A stretch of 15,548 bases of DNA, taken from NCBI GenBank assembly GCA_020216655.1, contig JAIWNU010000008.1, positions 1 through 15,548 of the forward strand, in the 5' to 3' direction. Shown here piece after piece: positions 1-6,761 of this stretch; position 1 is the first letter of the stretch; each line of letters starts with the position of its first letter. The position numbers and the translations under genes are program-made. Source of the stretch: Treponema sp. (GTDB lineage: Bacteria > Spirochaetota > Spirochaetia > Treponematales > Breznakiellaceae). The notes under the pieces are model-generated. The model searched no databases. It saw only the letters and a program-made list of their open reading frames with translations, and was not told the DNA's origin.

Positions 1-716
1 AGTGAGCCTGATACGTTATCCACGAGGATATCAGAAACTTCATCGGGATTTTCGGTAGTCTCATGCAGCTCAAGCCCCTGGTTCAGGGATATCCACTTTT
101 GGCTTGCACCTGAACCGGAGGAGCCCAAGGGCAAAGCAAAAACACCATAAATGCCATGGGTAGCAAACACAACAGCGCCGTTGTTCATGTTTGCCGCCGC
201 TACGGCCTTTAATCCATTGGTTTTTGCGGGGGGCATACCAAGGTTTTTCCATGAGAGTCCCCCATCCCGAGATAAATAGACGCCATCCTTGGTAGCGGTA
301 ACCAGCATGGAAGGATCAGATGGGTTATATTCCAGGTCTTTCAGGTCCTGGATCTGCCGTACAAATTGCTTTTTGCCTTCCGCAATCTCCTTGAGTACCT
401 TGACTGGCAAGCCTTGGTTTCGTTCTTCCCAATTAGAGAGGTCTTTTGAAAAAACAATCCCCTTATCGGTCAGAAGATAATATCCCTGTGGGTGGACTAG
501 AATTTTTTTAACCATCCCCCCGGTCCATAGCGAGGCAGCAGCTGTATTTTCATCCACCCTATATAGGCCCCTCGTTGTTCCCACAAGTACACTCTGAAAT
601 GGTTTTAGATCCCGGGCTGCAACAAGCTTTTGACTTGACTGGGCGGGAAGCAGCAGGCCTGCGGAAATAAGAAGAAATATAATCAAGATATTTTGATGAA
701 AGGATTTCTTGTTCAT
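1..716 (-). CDS. Secreted BNR/YCF48-type repeat protein, C-terminus cut by window edge
   Basis: An open frame reads from ATG at 716 to the left edge with no stop, giving the first 238 residues. Residues 1-26 form a signal peptide (two lysines, a hydrophobic stretch, then LLLPAQS), so the protein should be exported; there is no lipobox cysteine. The rest is beta-propeller-like: segments of the type 'DG-V-Y-LSRDGGLSW' (Asp-box at residues 149-156), an earlier weaker copy near 86-104 (GIVFSKDLSNW) and another near 207-215 (KWISLNQGL). Such Asp-box blades occur in sialidases, sortilin/VPS10 and the photosystem assembly factor YCF48; here no catalytic residues can be named. It is divergent from the phosphofructokinase gene with 97 bases between them. 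Only a weak AAGG ribosome site precedes the ATG. Exact function unknown; the fold class is the supported claim. Confidence 0.75.
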   Translation of the reverse strand, partial: MNKKSFHQNILIIFLLISAGLLLPAQSSQKLVAARDLKPFQSVLVGTTRGLYRVDENTAAASLWTGGMVKKILVHPQGYYLLTDKGIVFSKDLSNWEERNQGLPVKVLKEIAEGKKQFVRQIQDLKDLEYNPSDPSMLVTATKDGVYLSRDGGLSWKNLGMPPAKTNGLKAVAAANMNNGAVVFATHGIYGVFALPLGSSGSGASQKWISLNQGLELHETTENPDEVSDILVDNVSGS

Positions 717-761
717 AACCTTACCATATCTGAAAACTTTATTTTTGTGTAGCATGCTGCC

Positions 762-790
762 TGTACAAACCGGATTTCGGCTTTTATACT
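762..790 (+). promoter_or_regulatory. Sigma-70-type promoter for phosphofructokinase
   Basis: TGTACA (762-767, 4/6 to TTGACA) and TATACT (785-790, 5/6 to TATAAT) are separated by 17 bases. Transcription would begin near 797, leaving a leader of about 17 bases that contains the AGGAGG ribosome site at 802-807. Confidence 0.5.
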
Positions 791-813
791 GATACTACTA
801 TAGGAGGCTCCAC

Positions 814-1920
814 ATGGGAGAGCGAAGTAAAAGCGTTACAAAAACCATCGGAATACTTACCTCCGGCGGAGATTGCCCCGGGCTGAACGCTGCAATACGC
901 GGCGTGTGCCGTGCTGCCTACGACCGTTACAATATGAGTATTATTGGCATTGCCAATGGATATCGAGGGCTCATAGACGGGGATGCCCGCCTCCTAAAAC
1001 CGGAAGACTTTTCTGGTATTCTTACCCGGGGTGGTACCATTTTAGGGACAAGCCGGGAGAAGCCCTTTAAATCCCGGAACGGCGAATACGACGCCGATGT
1101 GGGCCAAGATAAGGTTGAAATAATAAAAGAGAACTATAGAAAGCTGAATCTGGATTGTCTTGTGGTTCTTGGCGGCAACGGTACCAATACCACCGGGTAC
1201 CTGCTCTCACAGGAAGGGCTTAATGTCATAGGTCTTCCGAAAACCATTGATAACGACATCGTCGGTACCGACATGACCTTCGGGTTCCATTCCGCGGTCT
1301 CTATTGCCACCGAGGCAATAGACCGGCTCCATTCTACCGCCCACAGCCACAACCGAGTTATGGTGATAGAACTCATGGGCCACAAGGCCGGCTGGCTGGC
1401 CCTCTATGCCGGTGTTGCGGGGGGCGGAGACATTATCCTTTTACCGGAAATTCCCTATGATATCGATGCGATTGGACGGCATCTTCTTAAGCGGGCCCGG
1501 GATGGTAAAAGTTTCTCTATCGTGGTTGTGGCTGAGGGCGCCTTGTCGGTAGAGGAGGCCAAGATGGACAAAAAGGAACGAAAAAAATACCGCGAAAAGA
1601 CCGCAAAGCCTTCAATTGGGTACCGGGTAGCCCGGGAAATCGAAGCAGAAACGGGAATGGAAACCAGGGTCACCGTTTTAGGTTATCTCCAGCGGGGCGG
1701 TATCCCCAGCGCATGGGACCGGGTTCTGGCAACGACCTTTGGCACCGCCGCGGCGGAACTCCTTGCCCGGGGTGAATATGGCAAAATGGTCTGTCTCAAG
1801 GGCAACGAAGTGGGATCGGTGGATCTCAGCGAGCCTGCGGGGCGCATAAAAACAGTGCCCGAAGACCATTATATGCTGGATACGGCCCGCTCTGTCGGCA
1901 CCTGTCTTGGTAATGAGTAA
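814..1920 (+). CDS. pfkA: 6-phosphofructokinase (PfkA superfamily)
   Basis: Cytoplasmic glycolytic enzyme that phosphorylates fructose 6-phosphate to fructose 1,6-bisphosphate. The 368 residues show the family motifs in order: phosphoryl-donor site ILTSGGDCPGLNAAIRG (14-30), GGTILGTSR (73-81), GGNGT (120-124), the catalytic PKTIDND loop (142-148, Asp146 as base), and MGHKAGW (188-194). Donor preference can be judged from two positions: Gly123 (equivalent to E. coli Gly104) and Lys143 (equivalent to Gly124). Pyrophosphate enzymes usually have Asp/Lys and classical bacterial ATP enzymes Gly/Gly; the Gly/Lys pair is known from ATP-using members such as trypanosomatid enzymes, so ATP use is inferred. 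Asn121 replaces the Asp that binds metal in E. coli. The start is set by a strong AGGAGG six bases before ATG. Convergent with the histidine kinase gene, 25 bases apart, with no clear terminator between. Confidence 0.93.
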   Translation: MGERSKSVTKTIGILTSGGDCPGLNAAIRGVCRAAYDRYNMSIIGIANGYRGLIDGDARLLKPEDFSGILTRGGTILGTSREKPFKSRNGEYDADVGQDKVEIIKENYRKLNLDCLVVLGGNGTNTTGYLLSQEGLNVIGLPKTIDNDIVGTDMTFGFHSAVSIATEAIDRLHSTAHSHNRVMVIELMGHKAGWLALYAGVAGGGDIILLPEIPYDIDAIGRHLLKRARDGKSFSIVVVAEGALSVEEAKMDKKERKKYREKTAKPSIGYRVAREIEAETGMETRVTVLGYLQRGGIPSAWDRVLATTFGTAAAELLARGEYGKMVCLKGNEVGSVDLSEPAGRIKTVPEDHYMLDTARSVGTCLGNE

Positions 1921-1945
1921 GATGTGAGGCCCTTTTAAACATGGT

Positions 1946-2998
1946 TCAGAGGGGAAAAGAAGCGGAGAAATAGTACCCTGTGCCATTTTCAGTTCCCGGT
2001 TTGCTCAGTAAAATGCCTCCAATCTTTTGCACTAAACCGCAAATTATGTCCTGGCCTTCTCCTCGGGTTTTATGCTCCGATACATAGGGTGCTTTAAGCT
2101 CTTTGACTATTTCCCTATCTTCCAAGCGAGAGTCATCTAACTCCTGGTACGTAAAAATAAGGGTATTATTAACTTGTTTTAGGTTGATATGTATTTCAGG
2201 AAATGTGGCGCTGCAATGTTTGAGCGTGTTAGTAACAAGTTCGTTTTCAATCAGCGCAATCGTTGTGGCTATGTCCTTGGATATCACCAGGGATTCATCA
2301 ACCTCTAATGATAGTTCAAGGCTGGCCCTGCCTTCGAGCCAGAGTTTTCGCAGGGTTCTCGCTACTGAAATGAAATAGGATGGGGCGGAAACGGCTTCCT
2401 CGATTGACTGGGAATCCCATATGGAGCTCAGGACTATAAGTCCATGGAGCCGTTGTTCTATTGTTGTGCGCAGATCAATATGAAGGCTCTCCGTTTCCGG
2501 AACGAGATAGGGTATGGTTGCCAGCATAAACTGCAGATTGTTATGGGTCCGGTGCCGCAATTCCCTGAGCAGTAATTCCTGGTTTCGGGCATATTGCTCA
2601 AGCTTCTGCAGAAGCTCAAAATAAGTAATATTCCGGGAACAAAAGCCAAGCACGCGCTCCATGCTGCACAGTCTAGCCGGACCAGGATCGGTTTTGGTTA
2701 GAATGCTTACCATGCCAGACTTATATTTTTCTTCCCCAAAAGGAAAAAGAACGTGGTGGAGCCCATCGGGGCTTATCCCTGAAAGAAAGGCATTTTTTGC
2801 TGTATCAGCCTTGTTGCCCGATGATTTTTCATAGAAACCGGAGAGAGGATGTTCATAACGAATGTAAAGGCCCTCTGGCGAAACAAGCTGATGTAAAACC
2901 CGTTCAAGACATACAAGGGTTTCTGGAATTTTTGTGCAGCTGTATAACTCAGAAATGAACTGCCGTTCTAGCGAAAGTATTTGCAGCTCTTCGAACAT
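1946..2998 (-). CDS. Sensor histidine kinase, GAF-like + HisKA_2 + HATPase
   Basis: 350 residues, no membrane segment, so a cytoplasmic sensor. Residues 20-130 look like a GAF-type sensory domain (inference, no signature motif). A short coiled coil leads to the phosphoacceptor region ELRHRTHNNLQ (146-156), typical of the HisKA_2/HWE-like families, with His149 as the likely phosphorylated residue. The N-box ENELVTNTLKH (251-261) and the G-rich GEGQDIICGLVQKIGG (313-328) and GTGYYFSASF (339-348) segments follow. The usual DxGxG nucleotide-binding motif between them is not visible; the place is taken by QELDDSRLED (285-294). It starts 3 bases after the stop of the REC-GGDEF-EAL gene and has no ribosome site of its own, so translation is probably coupled. 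The likely role is to phosphorylate that regulator, inferred from position only. Confidence 0.85.
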   Translation of the reverse strand: MFEELQILSLERQFISELYSCTKIPETLVCLERVLHQLVSPEGLYIRYEHPLSGFYEKSSGNKADTAKNAFLSGISPDGLHHVLFPFGEEKYKSGMVSILTKTDPGPARLCSMERVLGFCSRNITYFELLQKLEQYARNQELLLRELRHRTHNNLQFMLATIPYLVPETESLHIDLRTTIEQRLHGLIVLSSIWDSQSIEEAVSAPSYFISVARTLRKLWLEGRASLELSLEVDESLVISKDIATTIALIENELVTNTLKHCSATFPEIHINLKQVNNTLIFTYQELDDSRLEDREIVKELKAPYVSEHKTRGEGQDIICGLVQKIGGILLSKPGTENGTGYYFSASFPL

Positions 2999-3001
2999 CG
3001 G

Positions 3002-5062
3002 CTATCGGTTATATGGTAATGGTTTGGGTTCCGCGATTGCATATCCCTGGGCATAATCGACACCGATACGGTGGAGCCGTTCGATGATAGAGGGATTTCT
3101 GACGAATTCTGCAATTGTTTTTAAGCCAATCACATGCCCCATAGAGTTGATAGATTCTACCATGGTGAAATTGATGAGACTTTCATTAATATTTTGGACT
3201 ATGGACCCGTCGATTTTTAAGTAATCGACCGGCAGGCTTTTTAGATAGTTAAAGGACGAAAATCCGGCACCGAAGTCATCGAGGGAGAAGGTAAAGCCGT
3301 GGCTTTTTAGTTTTTCTATAAACCGGGTTGCAAAGGAAAGATTTTGTATTGCCGATGTCTCGGTAATTTCAATGCAGAAGTTGCCGGGGTTTGCCCCGTA
3401 CTGGTTGGTAATATGAATGGCAAAGTCAATAAAGGTCTCATCAAGGATTGTGGCGCCTGAGATATTGACAGAGAAAAGACGGTCCACTAGTTCATGGTTC
3501 CGGCCCTTGAGCTGGGCCCATGCTTTTATGGTGTTTTCGAACACCCAGCGGTCTATCAATGAGATGAGGCCGTACCGTTCTGCGGATGGAATAAAAGCTC
3601 CAGGACTGATAATGCTGCCATCATCCTGTTCCATACGAATGAGAATTTCCAGTTTTGGGTGTATCCCCGGCAGGGCTCGCAAAGGTTCAATGAGCTGGTA
3701 CCAGAGCCTAAATTTATTTGTCTCCAAGGCTTGGTTAATCTTGCTGACCCATTCCATCTGGCCGCGGCGGAGTATGTATTTTTCCTCATTCCTCTGGAAG
3801 ACCCGGATCCGGTTGCCGCCCTCTTCTTTGGCGATATAGCACGCATCGTCGGCGGCAGCCATGACCATATGGATGTCCGAGTCTTCGCTGGTAAGGGGCA
3901 CAAGCCCAATGCTCAGGGTGATGGGGAACAGGTTGTTCTGCCAAACAAATTTATGGTTTTGCACCGCTTCCTGAAGCCTTTGGGCAACCTGCAAGGCGTT
4001 TTCTAGGACGCAGTCCTTAAGTACCACCGCAAACTCATCTCCCCCGAGACGGGCGGCAATATCGTTGCGCTGGGTAAGGGTCTGAATATAGGTGGCCACC
4101 TGCCTGAGCAATTCGTCCCCTGCCATGGTCCCGCAGGTGTCGTTAACTATCTTAAAGCGATCCACGTCAAGCTGCAGCAATGTGTGTGATCCACCGTAGC
4201 GAACTAATTCTTCCAGCAATCCCTGCAGTTTTAGAGAGAAATCTTCCCGGTTGCCAAGGCCGGTGAGCTTATCGTGACTGGTTTGATATTCCACCGTGGC
4301 AGACAATTTCCGCAGTTCTGTCACATCGCGGAAGGCGATTACATAGCCTTCCACCTCGTTTCCTGCCTGGTGTATTTTGGTGATAGCTCCATCGAGGATA
4401 AAAGACTGGCCGAGTCTGCCTTTCATGACCACATCACGGAATTTATTAGAGCTGTCTCCCTCTGGCAGCATATCTGGAAGAATAGGATTCAGGGTTTTTG
4501 AATCAATTAAGGACAGTATCTGATGAATAGGCTTGCCCCTGCTTTCTTCTTCGGTCCATCCGATCATATGGGAAGCTACGGGGTTAAGGAATAAGACCAT
4601 GAGGTCGTTGTCTACTGCAATAAGGCAATCGTTAACGCTGTGCAAAATGGCGGAAAAGAGTCGTTCCTGTTTTTTTATCTGGAGTTCCGCATTAAATTTG
4701 TAAAGGGCAATATCGATTGCGGTATACAGTTCCCGCTCTTTAAAAGGTTTTAGGATATAGCCGTATGGTTCAGCAGTCTTTGCCCGTTCCAGGGTCCGGT
4801 CGTCCACATAGGCGGTTAAGAAAACGACGGGCAGCCGCAGTTCCTGTTTAATATTTTTTGCAGCCTCAATGCCGTCCATGGGGCCATTGAGCATGATATC
4901 CATCAAAATGATGTCAGGATTGTGCAGTTTTGCCTTTTCTATGGCATCGACGCCTTCGGAACAGGTATCGCAGATGGTATAACCGAATCGTTCAAGGCGG
5001 CGCTGGAGATCGAGGGCAATAATTTTTTCGTCTTCAACAATGAGGACCCGTTCTTTTGCCAT
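3002..5062 (-). CDS. Response regulator REC-PAS-GGDEF-EAL, cyclic-di-GMP turnover
   Basis: 686-residue soluble protein for making and/or degrading cyclic-di-GMP under phosphorelay control. REC domain 1-120: acidic pair Glu10/Asp11, phosphoacceptor Asp55, Thr83, Lys105. PAS domain about 130-255 ending in FRDVTEL. GGDEF domain about 258-425: LTGLGNR and intact GGDEF at 340-344. The product-inhibition site RxxD, expected at 331-334, reads QRND, so the arginine is missing. EAL domain about 440-680: the signature is EIL (472-474), and the metal and catalytic set is present: Glu472, Asn533, Glu565, Asp595-Asp596, Lys616, Glu652, Gln672. Both activities are therefore possible. First gene of an operon with the downstream histidine kinase; a promoter lies only a few bases before the ATG and there is no Shine-Dalgarno sequence. 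Confidence 0.95.
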   Translation of the reverse strand: MAKERVLIVEDEKIIALDLQRRLERFGYTICDTCSEGVDAIEKAKLHNPDIILMDIMLNGPMDGIEAAKNIKQELRLPVVFLTAYVDDRTLERAKTAEPYGYILKPFKERELYTAIDIALYKFNAELQIKKQERLFSAILHSVNDCLIAVDNDLMVLFLNPVASHMIGWTEEESRGKPIHQILSLIDSKTLNPILPDMLPEGDSSNKFRDVVMKGRLGQSFILDGAITKIHQAGNEVEGYVIAFRDVTELRKLSATVEYQTSHDKLTGLGNREDFSLKLQGLLEELVRYGGSHTLLQLDVDRFKIVNDTCGTMAGDELLRQVATYIQTLTQRNDIAARLGGDEFAVVLKDCVLENALQVAQRLQEAVQNHKFVWQNNLFPITLSIGLVPLTSEDSDIHMVMAAADDACYIAKEEGGNRIRVFQRNEEKYILRRGQMEWVSKINQALETNKFRLWYQLIEPLRALPGIHPKLEILIRMEQDDGSIISPGAFIPSAERYGLISLIDRWVFENTIKAWAQLKGRNHELVDRLFSVNISGATILDETFIDFAIHITNQYGANPGNFCIEITETSAIQNLSFATRFIEKLKSHGFTFSLDDFGAGFSSFNYLKSLPVDYLKIDGSIVQNINESLINFTMVESINSMGHVIGLKTIAEFVRNPSIIERLHRIGVDYAQGYAIAEPKPLPYNR

Positions 5063-5072
5063 ATTGTAATCA

Positions 5073-5100
5073 AGTATAACTGAAACTTGGCATAGGTCAA
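5073..5100 (-). promoter_or_regulatory. Sigma-70 promoter of the REC-GGDEF-EAL / kinase operon
   Basis: On the minus strand TTGACC (5100-5095) and TATACT (5078-5073) are 16 bases apart, 5/6 matches each. The -35 box contains the TGA stop of the shikimate kinase gene. The predicted start point near 5066 leaves about 4 untranslated bases before ATG at 5062. Confidence 0.6.
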
Positions 5101-5687
5101 GGTATTTTATTGCTTATAAGTTGAACAATTTCTTTTGCCCGCTGCTCTGGGCTATCTATCTCGGCGTTAATGATGAGGTCTGCCAGATTTCTATATGCGG
5201 CCGATCTCCGTTCATGAAGTATCCGATGTGTCTCGGCCGGATTTTCAGTTTTAAGAAAGGGAGGGAGCTCGCCAGTCCGCTCTGAGGCTTTCACAATTCG
5301 TTCCCAGGCAGTCTTGGTAGACAGGTCAAGGAATACAAGGGGGCCGATTTGTTTTAACAATTCTATGGCTTCTGGATTGTCTACGATTCCGCCCCCTGTG
5401 GCTATGATATAGAATACTCCAAGACCCTTTTTGTGTTCTATATTGATGCGTTCAACGAGCTTTCGTGTGGCTTCTAGCTCAGTAGCTCTGAATAGTTCTG
5501 CGCTCTGACGATAGAGCGCTCGGGGTGTTTGTCCTGAATGGAGGGCGATTTCGTCATCCAGATCAATAAAGGTGCCTGAAAGTAAATTGGCCAAAGCTTT
5601 ACCGGTGCTGGTTTTGCCTGAGTGTTTTGGTCCAACGAGAATTATTCCCTTGAAAATTTTTTCCTGGGCTGCCATTTTTTGTTCCAT
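5097..5687 (-). CDS. aroK: Shikimate kinase
   Basis: Cytoplasmic enzyme of the shikimate pathway, phosphorylating the 3-hydroxyl of shikimate with ATP. From ATG at 5687 it has 196 residues, slightly longer than the usual ~170-175. Motifs: Walker A GPKHSGKTST (19-28), shikimate-binding Asp44 in IDLDDE, Arg67 in ELFRATE, the GGG turn (98-100, in ATGGGIV), and HERRSAAYRNLAD (158-170), which supplies the late arginine. The lid region (137-148) is ERTGELPPFL rather than the common RPLL form. An in-frame ATG at 5735 exists, but the 16 extra residues do not look like the family; AGGG lies three bases before 5687, and a further ATG at 5675 is possible. Divergent from the PrsW-type gene. Confidence 0.88.
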   Translation of the reverse strand: MEQKMAAQEKIFKGIILVGPKHSGKTSTGKALANLLSGTFIDLDDEIALHSGQTPRALYRQSAELFRATELEATRKLVERINIEHKKGLGVFYIIATGGGIVDNPEAIELLKQIGPLVFLDLSTKTAWERIVKASERTGELPPFLKTENPAETHRILHERRSAAYRNLADLIINAEIDSPEQRAKEIVQLISNKIP

Positions 5688-5707
5688 AGACCCTAGAGTA
5701 TTCGATT

Positions 5708-5716
5708 TGCTACAAT
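5708..5716 (+). promoter_or_regulatory. Extended -10 promoter for the PrsW-type gene
   Basis: TGCTACAAT matches the extended -10 form TGnTATAAT with one change; no good -35 is seen at 16-18 bases. Transcription would begin near 5723, next to the AAGGGGG ribosome site at 5721-5727. Confidence 0.4.
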
Positions 5717-5737
5717 AGACAAGGGGGTAACACAAAA

Positions 5738-6451
5738 TTGAGCAGTTCCTTGTTCATGGTTTTAGTAGTAGGCATCTCGGCATTGCCGGTTGTTGCTCTC
5801 TTTCTCTATCTTAAAAAGAGGGTTTCCCAATTTGGCAATTTGCTTTTTATTGCCGCTCTTGCCGCAGGAAGCCTTTCTATGCTGCTTGCAAGTCTTTTAC
5901 AGATAACGCTCCCTACCGTAAATGCCGGCACTTTTCTCGCCCTCATATACACGGTTTTTATCAGAAATGCATTAAGTGAAGAGCTGGGGCGTCTCCTCGT
6001 TTTAATTCTTCTTTTTTGGATCCTTCCGTTTTTGTATCGAGTTAACGAACATGAGATGCCGGAAGAACAAAGACCGCTTCCTCTCTCTATTGTGGTTTTT
6101 ATTGGTATAACCGCGGGATTCTCTTTTGCCATGCTGGAGACCATTTCCTATGGCATGCTTAATCTCCAATTGGTCATTGTACGAACCTTAACTTCAGCCC
6201 CGCTGCATGCAGCCTGTGCAGCCCGTGTGGGTGTCGCTGGGTGGTTGATATTCAAAGGTGATGAACCTCAACGCAGAAAAATGGTAAAAGCCATTTCTTA
6301 TGGAATAAGTGCAGTTTTAATCCATGGTATCTATAATTTGCTGCTCCTGTTCCCTTCGTCCTTTGCAGTTCTGCCGGTTATATTGGCCTATATCGCCCTA
6401 GCATCTGCACTTACCCTTGCTAAAACCAAAGATATTCAACCACTTGACTAA
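5738..6451 (+). CDS. PrsW-type intramembrane protease family protein
   Basis: 237-residue polytopic membrane protein with about 7-8 hydrophobic segments. The pattern of conserved residues fits the PrsW family of membrane-embedded putative metalloproteases: EE pair in SEELGR (Glu81-Glu82), GFSFAMLETISY (127-138, with Glu134), RTLTSAPLHAACAARVG (149-165, with His157) and HGIYN (196-200, His196 and Asn200). The founding member in Bacillus cuts an anti-sigma factor; the substrate here is unknown and no anti-sigma factor is nearby. The chosen start is TTG at 5738, preceded by AAGGGGG at 5721-5727 with about 10 bases between. ATG at 5756 is an alternative with no ribosome site. Its stop region overlaps the promoter of the following tRNA gene. 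Confidence 0.8.
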   Translation: MSSSLFMVLVVGISALPVVALFLYLKKRVSQFGNLLFIAALAAGSLSMLLASLLQITLPTVNAGTFLALIYTVFIRNALSEELGRLLVLILLFWILPFLYRVNEHEMPEEQRPLPLSIVVFIGITAGFSFAMLETISYGMLNLQLVIVRTLTSAPLHAACAARVGVAGWLIFKGDEPQRRKMVKAISYGISAVLIHGIYNLLLLFPSSFAVLPVILAYIALASALTLAKTKDIQPLD

Positions 6452-6472
6452 AATTTCGTATTTTGGTATGTT
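6444..6472 (+). promoter_or_regulatory. Sigma-70 promoter of the initiator tRNA
   Basis: TTGACT (6444-6449, 5/6) and TATGTT (6467-6472, 4/6) are exactly 17 bases apart. The -35 box shares bases with the TAA stop of the PrsW-type gene (6449-6451). Transcription would begin near 6479, about 8 bases before the mature tRNA end. Confidence 0.75.
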
Positions 6473-6486
6473 CTTTCAACACACGA

Positions 6487-6559
6487 CGCAGGGTAGAGCA
6501 GTTGGCAGCTCGTCGGGCTCATAACCCGGAGGTCGCAGGTTCGAGTCCTGCCCCTGCTA
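6487..6559 (+). tRNA. Initiator tRNA-Met (CAT anticodon)
   Basis: A full cloverleaf can be drawn: acceptor 6487-6493 with 6552-6558, D stem GAGC/GCTC (6496-6499, 6508-6511), anticodon stem 6513-6517 with 6525-6529 and loop CTCATAA (CAT at 6520-6522), T stem GCAGG/CCTGC (6535-6539, 6547-6551) with loop TTCGAGT. Initiator features are present: three G-C pairs GGG/CCC at the base of the anticodon stem, A11-T24 in the D stem, and an unpaired first position. The first pair is C1 against T72 rather than the usual C1 against A72. The discriminator is A6559 and the next bases are ACA, so CCA is not encoded. It stands alone between its own promoter and terminator. Confidence 0.95.
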
Positions 6560-6564
6560 ACATG

Positions 6565-6599
6565 AAAAAGCCGGTTTACTTTGGTATGCCGGCTTTTTT
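6565..6599 (+). terminator. Intrinsic terminator after initiator tRNA
   Basis: AAAAAGCCGG (6565-6574) pairs with CCGGCTTTTT (6589-6598) around a 14-base loop, with a six-T run at 6594-6599. Read on the minus strand the same stem ends in five T, so it could also stop transcripts coming from the CBM48-like gene. Confidence 0.85.
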
Positions 6600-6761
6600 C
6601 TTTTCTTTACTTTGTAACAAATTAAACATAAATTGCAACCCCATTTATTTCACTTCTTGACACCACAATTGACCTGTTTAACACTGATTTTGCGGACCAG
6701 GTGCGGACAGGGGAACCTGCTATCTGGAACCTGCTGTTAGGCTGCTTTTTAATAAATTGGC
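6600..6761. other. Intergenic stretch with two short direct repeats
   Basis: 162 bases between the tRNA terminator and the stop of the CBM48-like gene. I see no gene. It holds TGCGGAC twice (6691-6697, 6702-6708) and GGAACCTGCT twice (6712-6721, 6726-6735). A TTGACA at 6657-6662 has only a poor partner (TAACAC, 16 bases on), so a promoter here is doubtful. Confidence 0.4.

Noticed and set aside
126..150. Cyclic-di-GMP riboswitch fragment (GGGCAAAGC)
   Set aside because: Only a short resemblance, located inside a coding region with no surrounding helices.
814..1920. Pyrophosphate-dependent phosphofructokinase
   Set aside because: Lys143 fits, but the paired position is Gly123 rather than Asp, so the pyrophosphate signature is incomplete.
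1921..1945. Terminator between phosphofructokinase and the kinase gene
   Set aside because: The A/T and G/C runs look suggestive, but the two halves are not reverse complements, so no stem forms.
3417..3839. Long plus-strand open frame opposite the GGDEF-EAL gene
   Set aside because: It mirrors the real coding strand, has no ribosome site and no recognisable protein features; the minus-strand protein has complete domains throughout.
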